This document shows positions 12,363-24,840 of a stretch of DNA of 64,000 bases, piece by piece. The first letter of the stretch is position 1. Every line of letters starts with the position of its first letter. A model generated the notes under the pieces. The model ran no database searches. It saw only the letters and a list, made by a program, of their open reading frames with translations, and had not been told where the DNA came from. Both the position numbers and the translations under genes were made by a program. Source of the DNA: Taenia hydatigena (Eukaryota > Platyhelminthes > Cestoda > Cyclophyllidea > Taeniidae); NCBI GenBank assembly GCA_036345935.2, contig JADWOT020000009.1:11747899-11811898 (forward strand). The letters are read 5' to 3'.

Positions 12363-14049
12363 TACCTGCCTCCCTAAATATTAGGGGAGCAATCCTCAAA
12401 TGTACGTAAAGGACCAAGCCTTGAGACTCATTTATCCTACCCTTTTATAGACCCTCTAAGTAACAAGACATCTTTTCACATATTGATGTAGATGACACGG
12501 TTAAGCAGGTTGCCTTATGATGGTTCCGTTGTAGTTGAATGCTCACATCTCGCTAAAATTTCTCACTTACTAGTTAAATACCGAGAAAAGTGGATTAATA
12601 CTGTAGCAAAATGGTCCCGAAAATGAATGCAGTCTTGACTCTCTAGCTACTGCAATTCTGCTTTCATTTTCGGATTGTTGATTCGAACCGGATGTCAAAT
12701 GTATTTTAATCCCGTCTAAACATGTAAATGTCTGATTTTAACAATTCAATCGTTTACTTGGCTCCTTGTTTTAATTTAATGGGCAATTAAGGCTCCGTGA
12801 TTATACTTCTGGTAGGCGGCATAGCCTTTAGGACGTGTGAGGATCTACTCGGCCCTTCTGCACGTGGGCAATACATACTTTACCCTAATATTATACTTTC
12901 ATTTGTTTTCGGAGAAGTCTCGGGTGCAAGCTTGGTACCAGTGAAGAGCAAATGCTATCCTACTAAACACTTACATCTATTCTTACTACTGATCGATAAA
13001 TCTTAACGTTTGTAAAGGAGATCATCCGCCTCTAATGATATATCTGTAAAAAATTCTAATGAAAAGTTTAAAAACGGCAACAACTTTGAGCAAATACCTT
13101 AGTCTCGTGTAATACTGGAGTGTTGCTAACATCTGAAGCGATACTAGACGTGAAACATTTGGAATAGTTCATTAAGGAGGCGTCGACGATTCTGCATTAA
13201 GGTATCACTTGAATGGATAAGTAATACCTCCTTTACCTCTCTACCAGTTGGACAATATCCAAATAGATAAGTGTCAAAGCAGCATTGAAGTGCAAAAATG
13301 TGGCGAAAAGAAAATGATGCGGAACTCCGCTTCGCGAAACCATTACAAACCCCGTTCTGAATTAACCGACTGCTTTTGGACCAGTGCACTTCCGACCAGC
13401 GATGAATATGAGGATAGCCCCTACAACCCGTGGATTTGTTAAGAGAAGTTAGTAATGTTAAGATAAAAATTTACTCCGTTGAAAGCAAAATTAATCACCC
13501 ACGTGGTTTGCTCGTAGGCGTTAATCTTGCAGCACCGATCAAATTAGGATGGCCAACGCAAGAGGTTGACCAGGGGCTCATTAAAATGATTCTTCGAAGA
13601 AGATTTTGATTTTTAGGTGCCAAAGGCTCCGCTTTTATACTTCCACTGGGCCACTGCCCTCCTGGCCGTGGCAGTAGACTCTTAGCCCTTCCGTACGTCA
13701 GCGATGCGCATTACGTCTTCGTTTGACCTCAGGTAGGACATCCGCACCACATTTAAAACAGCTTGAAAAGTATTTTATCATATCGAGGCCAAGTCACATC
13801 ATTTTTAAAAAAAATGCACGGGTCTTTGTGAAAGTGACAAACTTAAGATGGATAAGTTGATGCTTCTTCTGAATAAAGAAACAGTCAACTTTTTTAGATG
13901 ATAACATTCTTGTCATGGTACATTGCTAAAAACATTTTTTTTCGAACAATTAACATCGAGACAGTAGGCGGTGCATTCCATGCGCAGAGAAAGTAGGATT
14001 ATCAAGCCAAATGCTAGCATAACCAAACAAATCGAAATCCAGTCTCTTA
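12363..14049. other. Intergenic, nothing recognised
   Basis: Overlapping short frames on both strands at 13,144-13,442 cancel as evidence for coding. No repeat or gene recognised. Confidence 0.4.
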
Positions 14050-14139
14050 TTTGGATGGACTAACCAACCTCAATGGTATTAACTTTACCCTAGAACTCAA
14101 GAGAAACCACAAATATGCGACACGAGGAAATAGTGGTGC

Positions 14140-14590
14140 GAATACGCAAAAATTATCTTTCGATTACTGGCCTATGCTAATAAGAGAACGCACTAGGCAT
14201 CAGATTCGGCGCTTTGTTGGCGCAAGATATCCCTCCTCTGGCTCATTATATTGCCCCAATAGGCGAATCCCCTTCAGATTCCACGCCCAACCCTATAGTG
14301 TAAACAAACCGGCAGGGGCTAGGGCGGTAGCCGATCCACAAATCTCTAATTATTTATGTCGCATTTGTGTTTATACATCCGCCTCCAGTTGTGTACGCGT
14401 ATGTGAATGCAGCTATTAACATTTATACTCCTGTGATGCAACAGAAGAAGAGTCACATTTGGCGTAAACACGGGCAAAGGAGTATTCGGGATTACGAGTA
14501 ACGAGTTGGAGTAGATTAATGTTGCCTCTAACCTCTCCTCTCCCCTTGGCATTCTGTGTGAATGCCACGTGTGTATACACTGGTGGGCGA
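14140..14590 (+). repeat. Interspersed repeat family R2, copy 2
   Basis: Longest copy seen. It has 'CAATAGGCGAAT', 'AGATTCCACGCCCAACCC', 'TAGTGTAAACAAAC' and 'TGTGAATGCAG' in the order of copy 1. Further on it matches the copy at 29.4 kb, ending in 'CCCCTTGGCATTCTGTGTGA', which contains a perfect hairpin (next entry). Confidence 0.6.
14547..14567. other. Perfect hairpin in R2 copy 2
   Basis: TGGCATTC (14547-14554), loop TGTGT, GAATGCCA (14560-14567): an 8-bp stem with a 5-base loop. The same stem with a near-identical loop stands at the matching place in the R2 copy at 29.4 kb, although the surrounding sequence has diverged. Confidence 0.6.
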
Positions 14591-14704
14591 CTCGAGTACA
14601 TTAGTTCGAAAGGCCGGACATTGCAAGTATAGGGATGATATGATAAAAAGTTCTTAAATGTTTCGCAAAATGTATAACTATTTACTGAATAAATGACAGC
14701 GTTG

Positions 14705-15135
14705 GTAGTGATGGTTACTTGTTTGACTCTTTGCCTTGGTTTCTCAGGTACTTAGATCTCTGCTTTGTACTTCCGCAGGACGACATGGCCTCCGGAGAAT
14801 GACAGCGGAAAAGGAAAGACAAAGGGCTCTGCCGCATGCAAAAGGAATTGGCACCTTCAATGTAAAGTTGGAATACAAACGAAAATATTCAACGTTCCTA
14901 GATTGTACTTAAAGGTTGATGCTGTGCAATACAAAATAGAATTATACATTCTGTAAAGCTAGTCTCACTTGAAAAACTGCATCTTAAGGAGGGTATCGCC
15001 AAATATGCTATTTTTGTAGTTCCTTGATTGCTTGTTTGACCCCCTACTTTGGTTATGCAGGCACCGAAGTTTTCGTTATTAAAATTTCTTTGGATGGTAC
15101 GGCCTCCGGACCATGCCAGTAGCCTCTCACCCCTT
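14705..15135 (+). repeat. Diverged direct repeat pair
   Basis: Two stretches about 310 bases apart share 'CTTGTTTGAC', a following 'TTTGGTT.TGCAGG' or 'TTGGTTTCTCAGG', and then '(GA)CGGCCTCCGGA' or 'ATGGCCTCCGGA' (near 14,715-14,800 and 15,030-15,120). They may be remote members of R3, with which they share the 'TTGTTTGAC' start and the 'GGATGG..CGGCC' middle. Confidence 0.35.
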
Positions 15136-15649
15136 GCGGGCGTCGACAATACATTTTTTACAATAATTTTATGACTACTTTAGAATTCATGATGGTCTAG
15201 TTGTGCTATAATCTTTTTTCTAAAGATATTATTAACAGAGTGGTAAAAACCACGCAAATCATTGTTTATTTTTAGATTTTAGTGCTATATTATCAGAACC
15301 TAATGCTATGTACAGATTTTAGCGGGTAGAAATATGTTTGATTACGAAATGCGCTATTATAATTAACAAAAGATGAATTAATTAGGAATGCTTTCAAGAC
15401 GATACTAAAACTTATGCTCATTAAATATTCTGTTCACATAAATTTCAGCCTCATAGCTAATCCGCTATTATATTAATTTACAGCCACTTAACTTATATCA
15501 AAAATTCCCGCTTTAATTTGTCAGAATTATTTCCTAAACGAAGTGCCGAAATTTGGGTCATTTACAAAGACGAAAGAAGGGCTGAGCTGTTACTGACATG
15601 GCGTGGAGACCTTGACACCAGTCAAAAGTTCAAATGCCGCAAAACTAAG

Positions 15650-15930
15650 ACATAGAGGAGTGCACAGCTTCCTACCTCTCTCTTTTAGAGCTTCGTCCTC
15701 GGTGATTCCTTTAATCAACCTCCTGCTTCGGTCAACGCAATGTAGTCAGTGCTGTATAAACTGGACCCATTAACCAGCCGTAATAGTAATTGTATTCCCT
15801 TGCAGTGGATAAGATACTTTACTGTATCGTTGCTGATATTACACGGCGATCCTTTGGGCCTACAATTATTTCCATTTGGTAGCTGCCTTAGAGAAGGTGG
15901 GTTCCCATAGCTAGCCGAAAAAGACACTTT
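15650..15930 (-). other. Second copy of the CDGRCRR-type exon, decayed
   Basis: Reverse strand 15,751-15,676 aligns with the exon at 8,899-8,835: 'CAG|CACTGACTAC' acceptor, 'GCAGGAGGTTGA', and an 'AGAGAG|GTAGGAAG' donor. Relative to that exon it has a one-base length change, and the aligned reading is 'HCVDRSRRLIKG'. Just upstream on the same strand (15,927-15,770) an open frame carries spaced cysteines ('NNCRPKGSPCN'). The copy looks like a decayed paralogous exon or a shared transposon piece. Confidence 0.25.
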
Positions 15931-18900
15931 TCAAAAGGCTGATTTCCTTAATAAAGGAAGGGGTTTAAAATGATTCCTTAGGGTTGGGTTGTTGCATCCA
16001 CGTACACCATGACACATTGTTCTCACTTCATTGCCCCTTAGCTATAAATCCATTTGTGTTCATAATCTAGTAGAGAGGTGAAGAAAGTAGGCTTTTTCGG
16101 ATGGCTCACAGCTAACGCCGCTTCGACTGCCAATGGTATTCTTAAAGGATACGAGACCGCGGTAGCTGCCAACGATGAAGATTATTTTCAACTCCCCTTT
16201 TAGGATTCTTCGCGAGATCTCTCATCAACAGTAGAAGGCCCTCCTTCGTCGCACAAATTTTCAGGATTTAAGAAAAAATAGAGACATTTGGCCTTTGGGA
16301 TCGTGTTTGCTTGTCGCTGCCCCCAACACTCCACTTTGTATCTTTTTGGAAGCTATAAGAACTCAGCATTATAGTAGGAAACGGTCTTCTGTAGTCTGGG
16401 TAACATGCCACAAGCCGAAGTACAATCAGTGGTAAAAATTTGCTCTTAACCTCATGCAACATTTCACAACATATTAAAGCATCACGAAACCTCTTTCTTA
16501 ATTAAACCATTAGTTATCTGAGTTAAAATATTCAGCCTTAGAATAGAGCAAATTTATGCGCAAAGGATTAATAAACGATTATGCGCAATCTGTAAGTTCA
16601 AAGCATTGGAGACATCTGTTAGACAGCATGGTTCCCACAATCAGCATACCATCCTTTGATGAAAAATATTTAATTTTGGTAGTAAAAATCATAACGATTG
16701 GGCAGCTTACCTTGACAACTAAAATATCAGAGGCGAATGCCTATTAGAGATTGTCAGATACTACTCAGATTAATTTAAGTAGAGTCCGCATTTCTGACCA
16801 AGGTGCATCCAAACAATTCATGAACCAACTTTTTTCCCGTCACTTTATCGGGCTCTATTAAAGTTGATAATAAAATTCCGAACTAGTCTGGTAAGTTATG
16901 ACAGTTTACACAGAACTTACTTCAATTTCAAAAGATTTGGGGACATTTAAGCAACCTCATAATAGGTTGGCAAGTGAATAAGGGGAGGCTTAAAAACAAG
17001 GAGATTTGAGACCCAAGTAATAATATTAATGTCATCAAGACATCAATAAAAGCACCTAACTTTTTCCTTTTTCGTGTTTTAATGGAATGATGTGTGCGAG
17101 TGTTACTCTGACTTCAGTCAGTGTTACGCTCATTCTCTCTGAAGGCCAATTCTATCGTTGCGTTAAAATTGAGAGAAGAGTGAATGGCATAGTGGATTTA
17201 GGCTTTGCAGTATAGCTTGTCTAGTGGATACAGAACCCTTAACTTTAACCTGCTTGGAATTATTTTGCGGTTTTGCAGATAGCTGGATAGTTCGAACTTG
17301 GGTTAGGCAGGTTTAATCTAAGGCCTGCTTCTACTCTCCGTTTTGCAATAATTTTTTCAGTAAAGTTTGACCTTGATAGGGGGATGACCAGATGTGCCTG
17401 CTCTAGCATTTTAAAGTTTCCATAGTTCTTTTGTAGGGTGCCATAGATATTTGGAATCTTTTGGCTTAATCAAATCACAACTTTCCACCATTCATATGAG
17501 TACTTTGTGACGTCTAATGAAAATATAAATGAGTTGCCTTTACGGTGTGCCTGCAAAATGACTGGATTGCTTGCCAATCATCCGTGACACGCTTACTGAT
17601 CAGCTTTATAGGGTGAGCCGAAAACACTGGAACAGTGCCCTACCCTTGTCTCGCCTAATAATGATGTGTTCCTTTCTATATAAGGTCTCATTCATTAAGC
17701 AGTAATTTGAAGTCCTTCAGATATGAATGAAAAGGCGCCCTAAAATGGCAGCAAAAACCAACCGCAAACAAGGAGTAGTGAAAGCGTTTCCTTTGCAGCA
17801 ATAAAAAAGGCAGGGACAGATAATCTGGTCATCACATTTGAATATAGTTCTATTAAGTCGCCTAACAAGGAGTGATGTTTGTTTAGGTTTCGGCAATGTT
17901 GTATATACGAAGAATAGCGTTTTAATCGACCTTCTTCTCTACCGAGTATACCTGGTTTGTACGGAGCGACGATAGTAAATAATGCGTATCTCTGCACACA
18001 CACTGAATCCAAACATTTCTTAAATCTAAGGGAGTGAGGCGCCAAAGAAAGTGACTTACACAATGACGACGACCATAATTAATGATCTGAACTCTACGCT
18101 CTACCTTAGGTGATCTGTATTAACAGCAAAACTTCAGTAAAGAAAGTGCCATGCGGAATCGGATTGGCACCGCAATTCATTAAATGTAACAATTAATTTT
18201 TGATTACTCTTTTGCTTGGATTCTCACATGGTTGATAGTTTGCAAAGCATAATAGTAGTTCTCTAGGCATAAGCAACAACGATCAGAATGAGGCATTTGA
18301 ATCCCATTTATTCATTACCATACTATTAAAGGCACCGGCTGGATTTTTCCGGCTTAGTTGCTTCATACTCATCCATGTGTTTCAAATGAACTATGATTAA
18401 CTCAGCTTTTCAAATCCACTCTTAATCGTCATTCGCACAATCAAATTTTCGAAAAGCAAATCCTTACACAAATTTCTAGACAAACACTTATGTTTCATTG
18501 CTGTCTCACAGATGCGGCGTTGTTAAAACAGAGTTATGCCTGGAACCTAGTTATAATGTCACTAATAGCGTTGTGTGTTAATCGAATTCACTATTATTAT
18601 TATTGCTCGATTTGCTACCCAACGCTTACACCGAACAATAACTGGGGGTAAAGTAGTGTGAAACAGAAGCCCGTTTTTACTGATTCCTACTTAAAATGAT
18701 GATGGTGGGCGTCGTTTATGCCCGTGACCCCATTAAAATCAACCACAAGCAATGGTAATGGATCTTGGTTTAAATTGATGAATGCTTTTCTTGATGAAGG
18801 GATTCTTGCTTTTTTACTTGGTATTTTAAATAGCAATCGCCTAAACATGTTGAAATTGACTACTCGTCGCTCTCCTCATTTGACACGCAGCAAGGTAGTA

Positions 18901-19044
18901 AACAAAATTGTTAAAGGACGGTGCAGTTAGAACAAGAAATACTGAATGCCAAACAGGTTTATTTATCAACATCTTTGAGAGAAGATGCGGACCCCTTTCA
19001 AGTCTGAGCTCCCAAAGAAGTCATTTCTCAAAACTGTCTAACCT
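15931..19044. other. AT-rich intergenic region
   Basis: Several unrelated short frames (16,268-16,462 -, 16,556-16,747 +, 17,740-18,063 -, 18,718-18,930 +) and a (ATT)n-like run near 18,592. None shows a recognisable motif or splice context. Confidence 0.4.
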
Positions 19045-19340
19045 ATATGCACCTCGAGTATGCACCGGGTTTGACGCTTGTGGCCACATTAATTACACCT
19101 CGATGACATGGCACGCACACTTTGCTGTCGCCAGTTTCAATAGCCGCTCTATTTACGCTTGCACGCCATCAACACTCCACAACGCACCAACTGTGGCCTC
19201 CACGAGGCGCTCCGAGGTTTTTTCGCGTGTGCACGGCACAAACACACTCACATACCCGTACGCTAGCGCCAAAAAGGTTAAACAAAACCAACTGTTGGTG
19301 TGTTTATACACACAAGGGGGCCCGCTTATCAGAACTTGAG
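19045..19340 (+). repeat. Interspersed repeat family R1, copy 3
   Basis: Shares 'TTGCTGTCGCCAGTTT' and about 90 upstream bases with the copy at 6.6 kb, and the part after the core with the copy near 500. It lies about 1.9 kb upstream of AXH gene B; copy 1 lies about 1.6 kb upstream of AXH gene A, so the element may have been carried along in the gene duplication. The overlapping 143- and 76-codon frames are not conserved between copies. Confidence 0.55.
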
Positions 19341-20984
19341 ACTCTCTTTTAATGAGTAAACTCACATTCTGTCAATGCAGTGGTCAATCTGCTTCGGCAC
19401 AATTTTGTGAAATGTAACCGGTAGAACATAGTTGATATTTTTCCTAAAATCGCATGCCCAAGCATGAAAAATAATTAACGTGCTGTGACAAATATGCAGG
19501 TAAGGTTAGCGGAGTATCTCTCCGTTCCTCCTTTATTTGATATCAATTAAAAAACACTGATTTGTCACGCTTTTAAGTTAAAGTTTAGTTTTAATTCCCT
19601 TGGATTTCTGATTAATGTACTGCGCAAGGAAAATTATATCGCAACCACGGCTTAGGATCACACTAGAAATACCAAAAAATTGTGTAATGGAATCCTATTA
19701 GATCAACATAGTTGGCAGAATTGTTTATGATGAGCTGTGCTCTTCATAATGGTTAGGCGCCTATGAGGAGACCGCATACGATTCATTATAATTAAGCTCC
19801 CGACATTGTTAGCAAACAAATATAAATACTCGAAAAAAACGACTCCAAAATAACTAATTTTTCGTGAACTTGGTATTAATTGCCCACTTTTACGTTTTTG
19901 AATGCATTTTATGTTTGCATTTGTATGCATCAAAAATTCCACATTTCGGGCAAAGCGACATAGCATCATAGTCTTCAAATCGCCAGATCAACAGCACTGA
20001 TGCTTTTATTATAGTAAGGGATTTAGGACATTAAAAACTCTTTTGGCAATTTACTTACTTATGACATTTCTGTGGGAACTGCAAACAGGGAGATGCGAAT
20101 TTTGCACATAGGACCAAAACAGTGACACAATAAATTAATAAAGAGGCAGAAAAATAACTAATCCTGCAGATGAATACGTTAATTTAGAAGAATCATTATA
20201 ACATTATTAAATTGGAGTGCTTTGAAACATTTAGCACATTTGTTCAAACTTCCTAATTTTTTATAAAGTAAGTACGACCTTCAAAACAAAAGTTAGGATG
20301 AAACTTAAACAATTAATCACATAGTAATTATTAGCTTCTTGAGCTTAACTTACTTAGAAAGCAATTTATGCCTAGCTTATTCCTCAAACCTCTTTTTTCA
20401 AGAATTTGAACATAGTTTAGCAGCCTTGGACTTTGCTGAACACGATCATATTAAGCAAAATGGTCATTATTTTTAATGTTCCATTGACTCCAACATTTTA
20501 TTTTAATGATTCATTAGAAAACAGTATCAATTACTGCTGGATTTCATTTTGCAAAGTTTGCGTGAATCTGATTGGTCAATTTTAGGTGACGATCGCGTAG
20601 TTACGGGAAGATGTGTGAAGTGGCAGGACTGACTGGTCAGCCACTCATAGTTAAAGAAGTGGCCGAAACGCATTTCAGGGGTAGACCGTGGAGCTTATAG
20701 GTGCATCTTTAGACCGGCCAATCAGATTAATGCGGTCAAATTAGGCAGCGCATGGAAAACGAGACCACTGGCACACCCCCTTCATATGACACATCAGCGA
20801 GGTAGTGTATTATGCATGTACGTTCTACAAGCAGTTTTTCAGCTTTAGAAATATAGTGAATGAAATTGGAGCTAGTGATAAAATTAATAAATCAGTAGTC
20901 TCCCTCATTTCATTTACATTAAAAATTCTATTTGGTTTTAAAAATATTAAAAGGCTGTTTTATTTGGAAATTCTTTCCTTCCAG
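19341..20984. other. Upstream region of AXH gene B
   Basis: AT-rich. A GC-richer island at about 20,580-20,790 with 'CCAATCAGATT' (20,718) is a plausible promoter or 5' untranslated exon region, because gene B, like gene A, starts just after a splice acceptor. No upstream exon could be fixed. Confidence 0.35.
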
Positions 20985-23014
20985 GCCATAAGATGTCTCT
21001 TCTTCCGCATCGATTGACTGAAAGTAGTAGCCACCTGCAGCACTTTTCGCAAAATTCTCTATTTCCCATATCAACAAGTCCAACCCTTGCATCTGATCAA
21101 ATAAATATGCTGAAAGCTATTACAGCCTCCTTGTTCACTCAAATTCAAGGGAGAGAGTCACTGCAATCACTTCCATTTCTGCCATATCCTCCTTCACGTA
21201 CCTCCGCTTTCGTTAAATCCCACAAATACGTGAGTTTGCCGGAAAGAAATCTCGAATCACCATTTCTACGCAGTGGAAGAGTTAAACTTGCTGACGAAAG
21301 TGTTCAGAAAATCGAGGGTCTCAAATTTTCTGACTTTCTTCGAACCGCGGTGTCGATCGGTGAGGAGAGGTCTCTCCAGTGGGTGAAGGTAGAAAGAATT
21401 TTCATGGAGACTCCCCCAACAGGATTCCAGCGAGGGCTCATTAAAATACGATTTTCATTAAGCATTCACACGGAGCAGGATTGTCCAAACATCAACTTTT
21501 CTTATCTGGTAAAAATTTGATCATTTATACCTTTTAAGTGACAATTAGTTACGATTAGTCATGTCAAGAAAAAACGGATTGTTTTCGCATAATGCTTCAA
21601 AATATGCTGGTTTTTGTACAAACTCGCCTTTATGTAGCATTTAATCAGTGATGTCTTTGCTTTTACTTTGGGCAAGAAATGAATTTAACACATTTTGCAT
21701 CTCCATTTAAAAGAGAATAACTTCATTGTAAAGCACACAAATACTGAGATTATCTATTCGTAATTCGTCCTCTGGGAGGTGATGGCTATTTTCGCATTTA
21801 ATTGAGTTTTGCCAAAGCCATTGAAGCCAAGTTCGTGACTTTTACGCTTTCAATTATCTTGATGGACTCTCCTGGGACCTACATTATAAACTTGTGCACA
21901 ATCTTTGGTCTCATCTCGTGCGACCTGTGGAAGAAGTCAAACAGCCTGAAGGCATGTTAAGGTTAATAATCTTTGCCTGGTAGAGGTAATCAAATTCAGT
22001 GTTTTGCTGATGCGCTTATAAACAATGCAGCTAATTAACCCTAACTATATCAAAATACTGAGGCTCACTGATTACTGAAGAAGAATACTGGTCTTTGTAT
22101 ATGTGCGCAGTTACAACTTCATGAGTGCTCATTTGAGACGACAAAGTTTGTTTTATAAGGATGAATTCTAAGTACGTATTTACTAACGGAATGTTTGATC
22201 TTTTAGTAAAGGAAGCGCTGACTCTTCAAGACATTTCCAGCATTCAGAGTCTACTATTAGACGTTAGATTTGAATCGTAGAGTTGTGAATAACCCAAGGC
22301 GTATGTTGATGGTGAATATGATTGCGCTATAAATGAATCATTATGGAAGCTTAATTAATTAAAAACTTGAGAACTGAAGTAGATAAATGACGCATTATTA
22401 ACGTAAATTTTTAGCCACCAGTCACATTCGATCATGTCTGCAGCAGAGAACAGCCCTTCTTCATTCGGTCGCAGGGTTGGTCATCGTGCGATCCTCATCT
22501 CGCACAAGTACGCTGCGGTTTGACGTGCCAGCAACTCGCCATTGGTGATTTCTGCTTAGCTGTTGTTTCCCCAGAAATTACCAAGTCCCTCATTCCTATC
22601 TCTCAAGAGCATTCTGATAGCTGTAAACAAGGTACTCAGCCATCAGCATCATGCGAGCGAATGCAGGACCTCTTTTGGACTACATTAAATAAAGTTTCCC
22701 TCAGGTAAATAGAACTAAGGTTTATACTGTCTCTTATAACAAAGTAACCTTTACATATTCAAGTACCTGAAAATTTTTTCGTGTAAATTATAGAGCTGGT
22801 ATGAATAAGCTATTCCTGATTGGACCTATGAGCTCTCAAGATGTCATTTGATCAATTTTATTTTAGCCTTTGCTCACAGCCAAATTCGTCTACATTCCTT
22901 CCACAACAGCCGCTGGATCTAAAGAAAGATTATTGTAAAAGGACCGATGGTGCCGTGCCAAATTACTTCACAGCCGCCTCGTTAGCCGAGTCGCCCTTTA
23001 AGGGAAACGAGTAA
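20985..23014 (+). CDS. AXH-domain (ataxin-1-like) protein, paralog B
   Basis: Coding exons 20993-21508, 22415-22704 and 22867-23014 (stop TAA) give 317 residues, the same length as paralog A. The first exon begins at 20985 after 'ttccttccag'. Intron phases (0 and 2) and the 290-base middle exon are identical to paralog A. The AXH domain spans about residues 95-222: 'GRVKLADESVQKIE', 'FSDFLRTA', then 'REQPFFIRSQGWSSCDP' and 'LTCQQLAIGDFCLAV'. The C terminus has 'FLPQQPLDLKKD' and 'YFTAASLAESPF'; four extra codons separate these relative to A. AXH proteins act with nuclear transcription repressor complexes in animals (family knowledge). The N-terminal 90 residues are poorly conserved with A, so the pair is an old tandem duplication with both copies kept open. 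An AATAAA follows at 23,243. Confidence 0.87.
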
Positions 23015-23242
23015 AAGCTTCTCTTAATTTTACGAATTCCAAATGTTTTTTTAACATATCATGTACATATTTTAATGCGACTAAACATTTGTTCTTGGTG
23101 TTTCATTTTGCGCTTATTAGGTAGGTCTTTTTGAAGCATCCTGATTTAAAACAAGGTACTGTCTGCATGTCAGGTTTTTGGCCAGTTATCACCCTCCAAC
23201 TCTTTTGCCCTTTCAGAAGGGCTCGAGGGATAACTTATATTA

Positions 23243-23248
23243 AATAAA
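23243..23248 (+). promoter_or_regulatory. Polyadenylation signal of AXH gene B
   Basis: AATAAA 229 bases after the stop codon of paralog B, the first perfect hexamer noticed downstream. Confidence 0.45.
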
Positions 23249-24609
23249 AATCACTACCCACTTGACTTATTTTAAGATCTAAATTTATTAAACCAAAACT
23301 TTAATTTTATTTACTAAAACCAAAAGAGTAGACAAATTTGTGGGTATTCGCCTAACAAATTACAAAAGGCTGACCACCGAAGGCTTTAAAAACAAAAATA
23401 GCTCCAAAATTACTGATAGCATTTGAATTGTTAAGCAGCTAACAATCAAAATAAAAATTGCCCTGCGACAAATTGGCAGGTGTTTCAACAACTACTGTAG
23501 CACGTTCAAAATTCATCACCGCCTATCTGGACTTCACATTCCTTGGCAGAACAGACTGCATGGATTAGGACATGTTTGTTAGTTAAGGTTAATGAAAATC
23601 AGTGCAGATTTAGACACAACAGAACGCCTATCCCATCCCTACTTTAGGGGATCCTGAGTCCTCGCCCAGTACAAAATTTGAACTGCTGTCTTAATTATCG
23701 TCCAAAGGTTTTCCTTTAAATCAGTCTGAGCGTTATAAATTACAAGTCCGGCATGAGCACGGATTAGTAGCATTCCTAAATGAAATACCAAAGAGAGAAG
23801 GACAGTTCTCAACAAGGATCTGGGTGCTCCGGAGATGCGTTTTTAGTGTATAAAAGCGGTGGTTACCATTCCCATATGTACATGCCCTTGAAGCTATAGC
23901 GACTACTACAGTGTAAGGTATCGCACAAGGTAATGATCAGGCAGGAGATACTCAAATAAGGTGCCAACCTAGATACGTTTTGGAGTGTTTGGAATCAAGT
24001 ACGTGAAATGAAGCTGATGAGAGCTAGTAAAAACAGGGACATCCTTTTGAGGTTATAAGCATCCACTAAAGGAAGCTTTTTTTAAAGAAGCAGCGAATAC
24101 CGAAAACGAAATAAAATTTAGTGATTGGCAAAAATAAAGTAAAAATTTGGTCACACAAATGTGGGTATTTCACAAAAAGTGGTCGTTTGCATGCACCGGT
24201 GCACAGTTAACCGATGTAAGATCATGTACCAGAGAGGAATTTAAAAATTGGTAATTTAGATTGCTATAATTAAAAATGCAAAATATGGAACTTGAGATTG
24301 GTGATCTCGAACACTTTGACTGGCTCATAAGCATTAAAGTCTTCCCAAGTTGTGGCTTGGTATCAACAAAATGGAATATGAGTTGGTACCACGTTAGCTT
24401 CATTGGAATGCAAGGCAGAATCATTCTAATATTCTTCGAGCCAGAAAATGCGTTCATTTTTACTTGCTACCGCGTTGGGTGAATATGTTTAGGAACTTCC
24501 ATTGACCAAAGTGATGACGGATCACATAAGCCTTTAATTTTCCTTGCCACAGGCTAAATTCTTGATGCTTTTTATGTGATTAACCGACCTTAGCCTCAAG
24601 AATACAGTA
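23249..24609. other. Intergenic, nothing recognised
   Basis: AT-rich. The frame pair at 24,170-24,482 lies on opposite strands over the same bases and shows no motif. Confidence 0.4.
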
Positions 24610-24840
24610 AATTGGTTTATTACTTATTTCTAACGCAGTATAGCGCGGTGACCCATCTGATGGTTCTAGCCCAGATTCCACACTTAATCCCCATAGGCTA
24701 GAGAGAAAACAGGTTGCACATTTCTCCAGCCCCTTCAATCGCAGTTTTATTCATACATCATTGCTGTATGGAGCGTACGTAAAGCAATTAACATTTATGT
24801 CTGAGTGGCGCAATGGAAAATGTGTGACATTTTATGCGGA
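24610..24840 (+). repeat. Interspersed repeat family R2, copy 3
   Basis: Contains 'AGATTCCACACTTAATCCCC', 'TAGGCTAGAGAGA' (also in copy 1) and 'AGCAATTAACATTTATG' (compare 'AGCTATTAACATTTATA' in copy 2). Same orientation as the others. It lies downstream of AXH gene B as copy 1 lies downstream of gene A. Confidence 0.55.

Noticed and set aside
12670..12700. B-box-like 'GGTTCGAATC' on the reverse strand as a tRNA
   Set aside because: No acceptor stem, D arm or anticodon arm can be folded around it.
14346..14601. Short reverse frames across 14.3-14.6 kb
   Set aside because: They coincide with R2 copy 2 and overlap each other in different frames.
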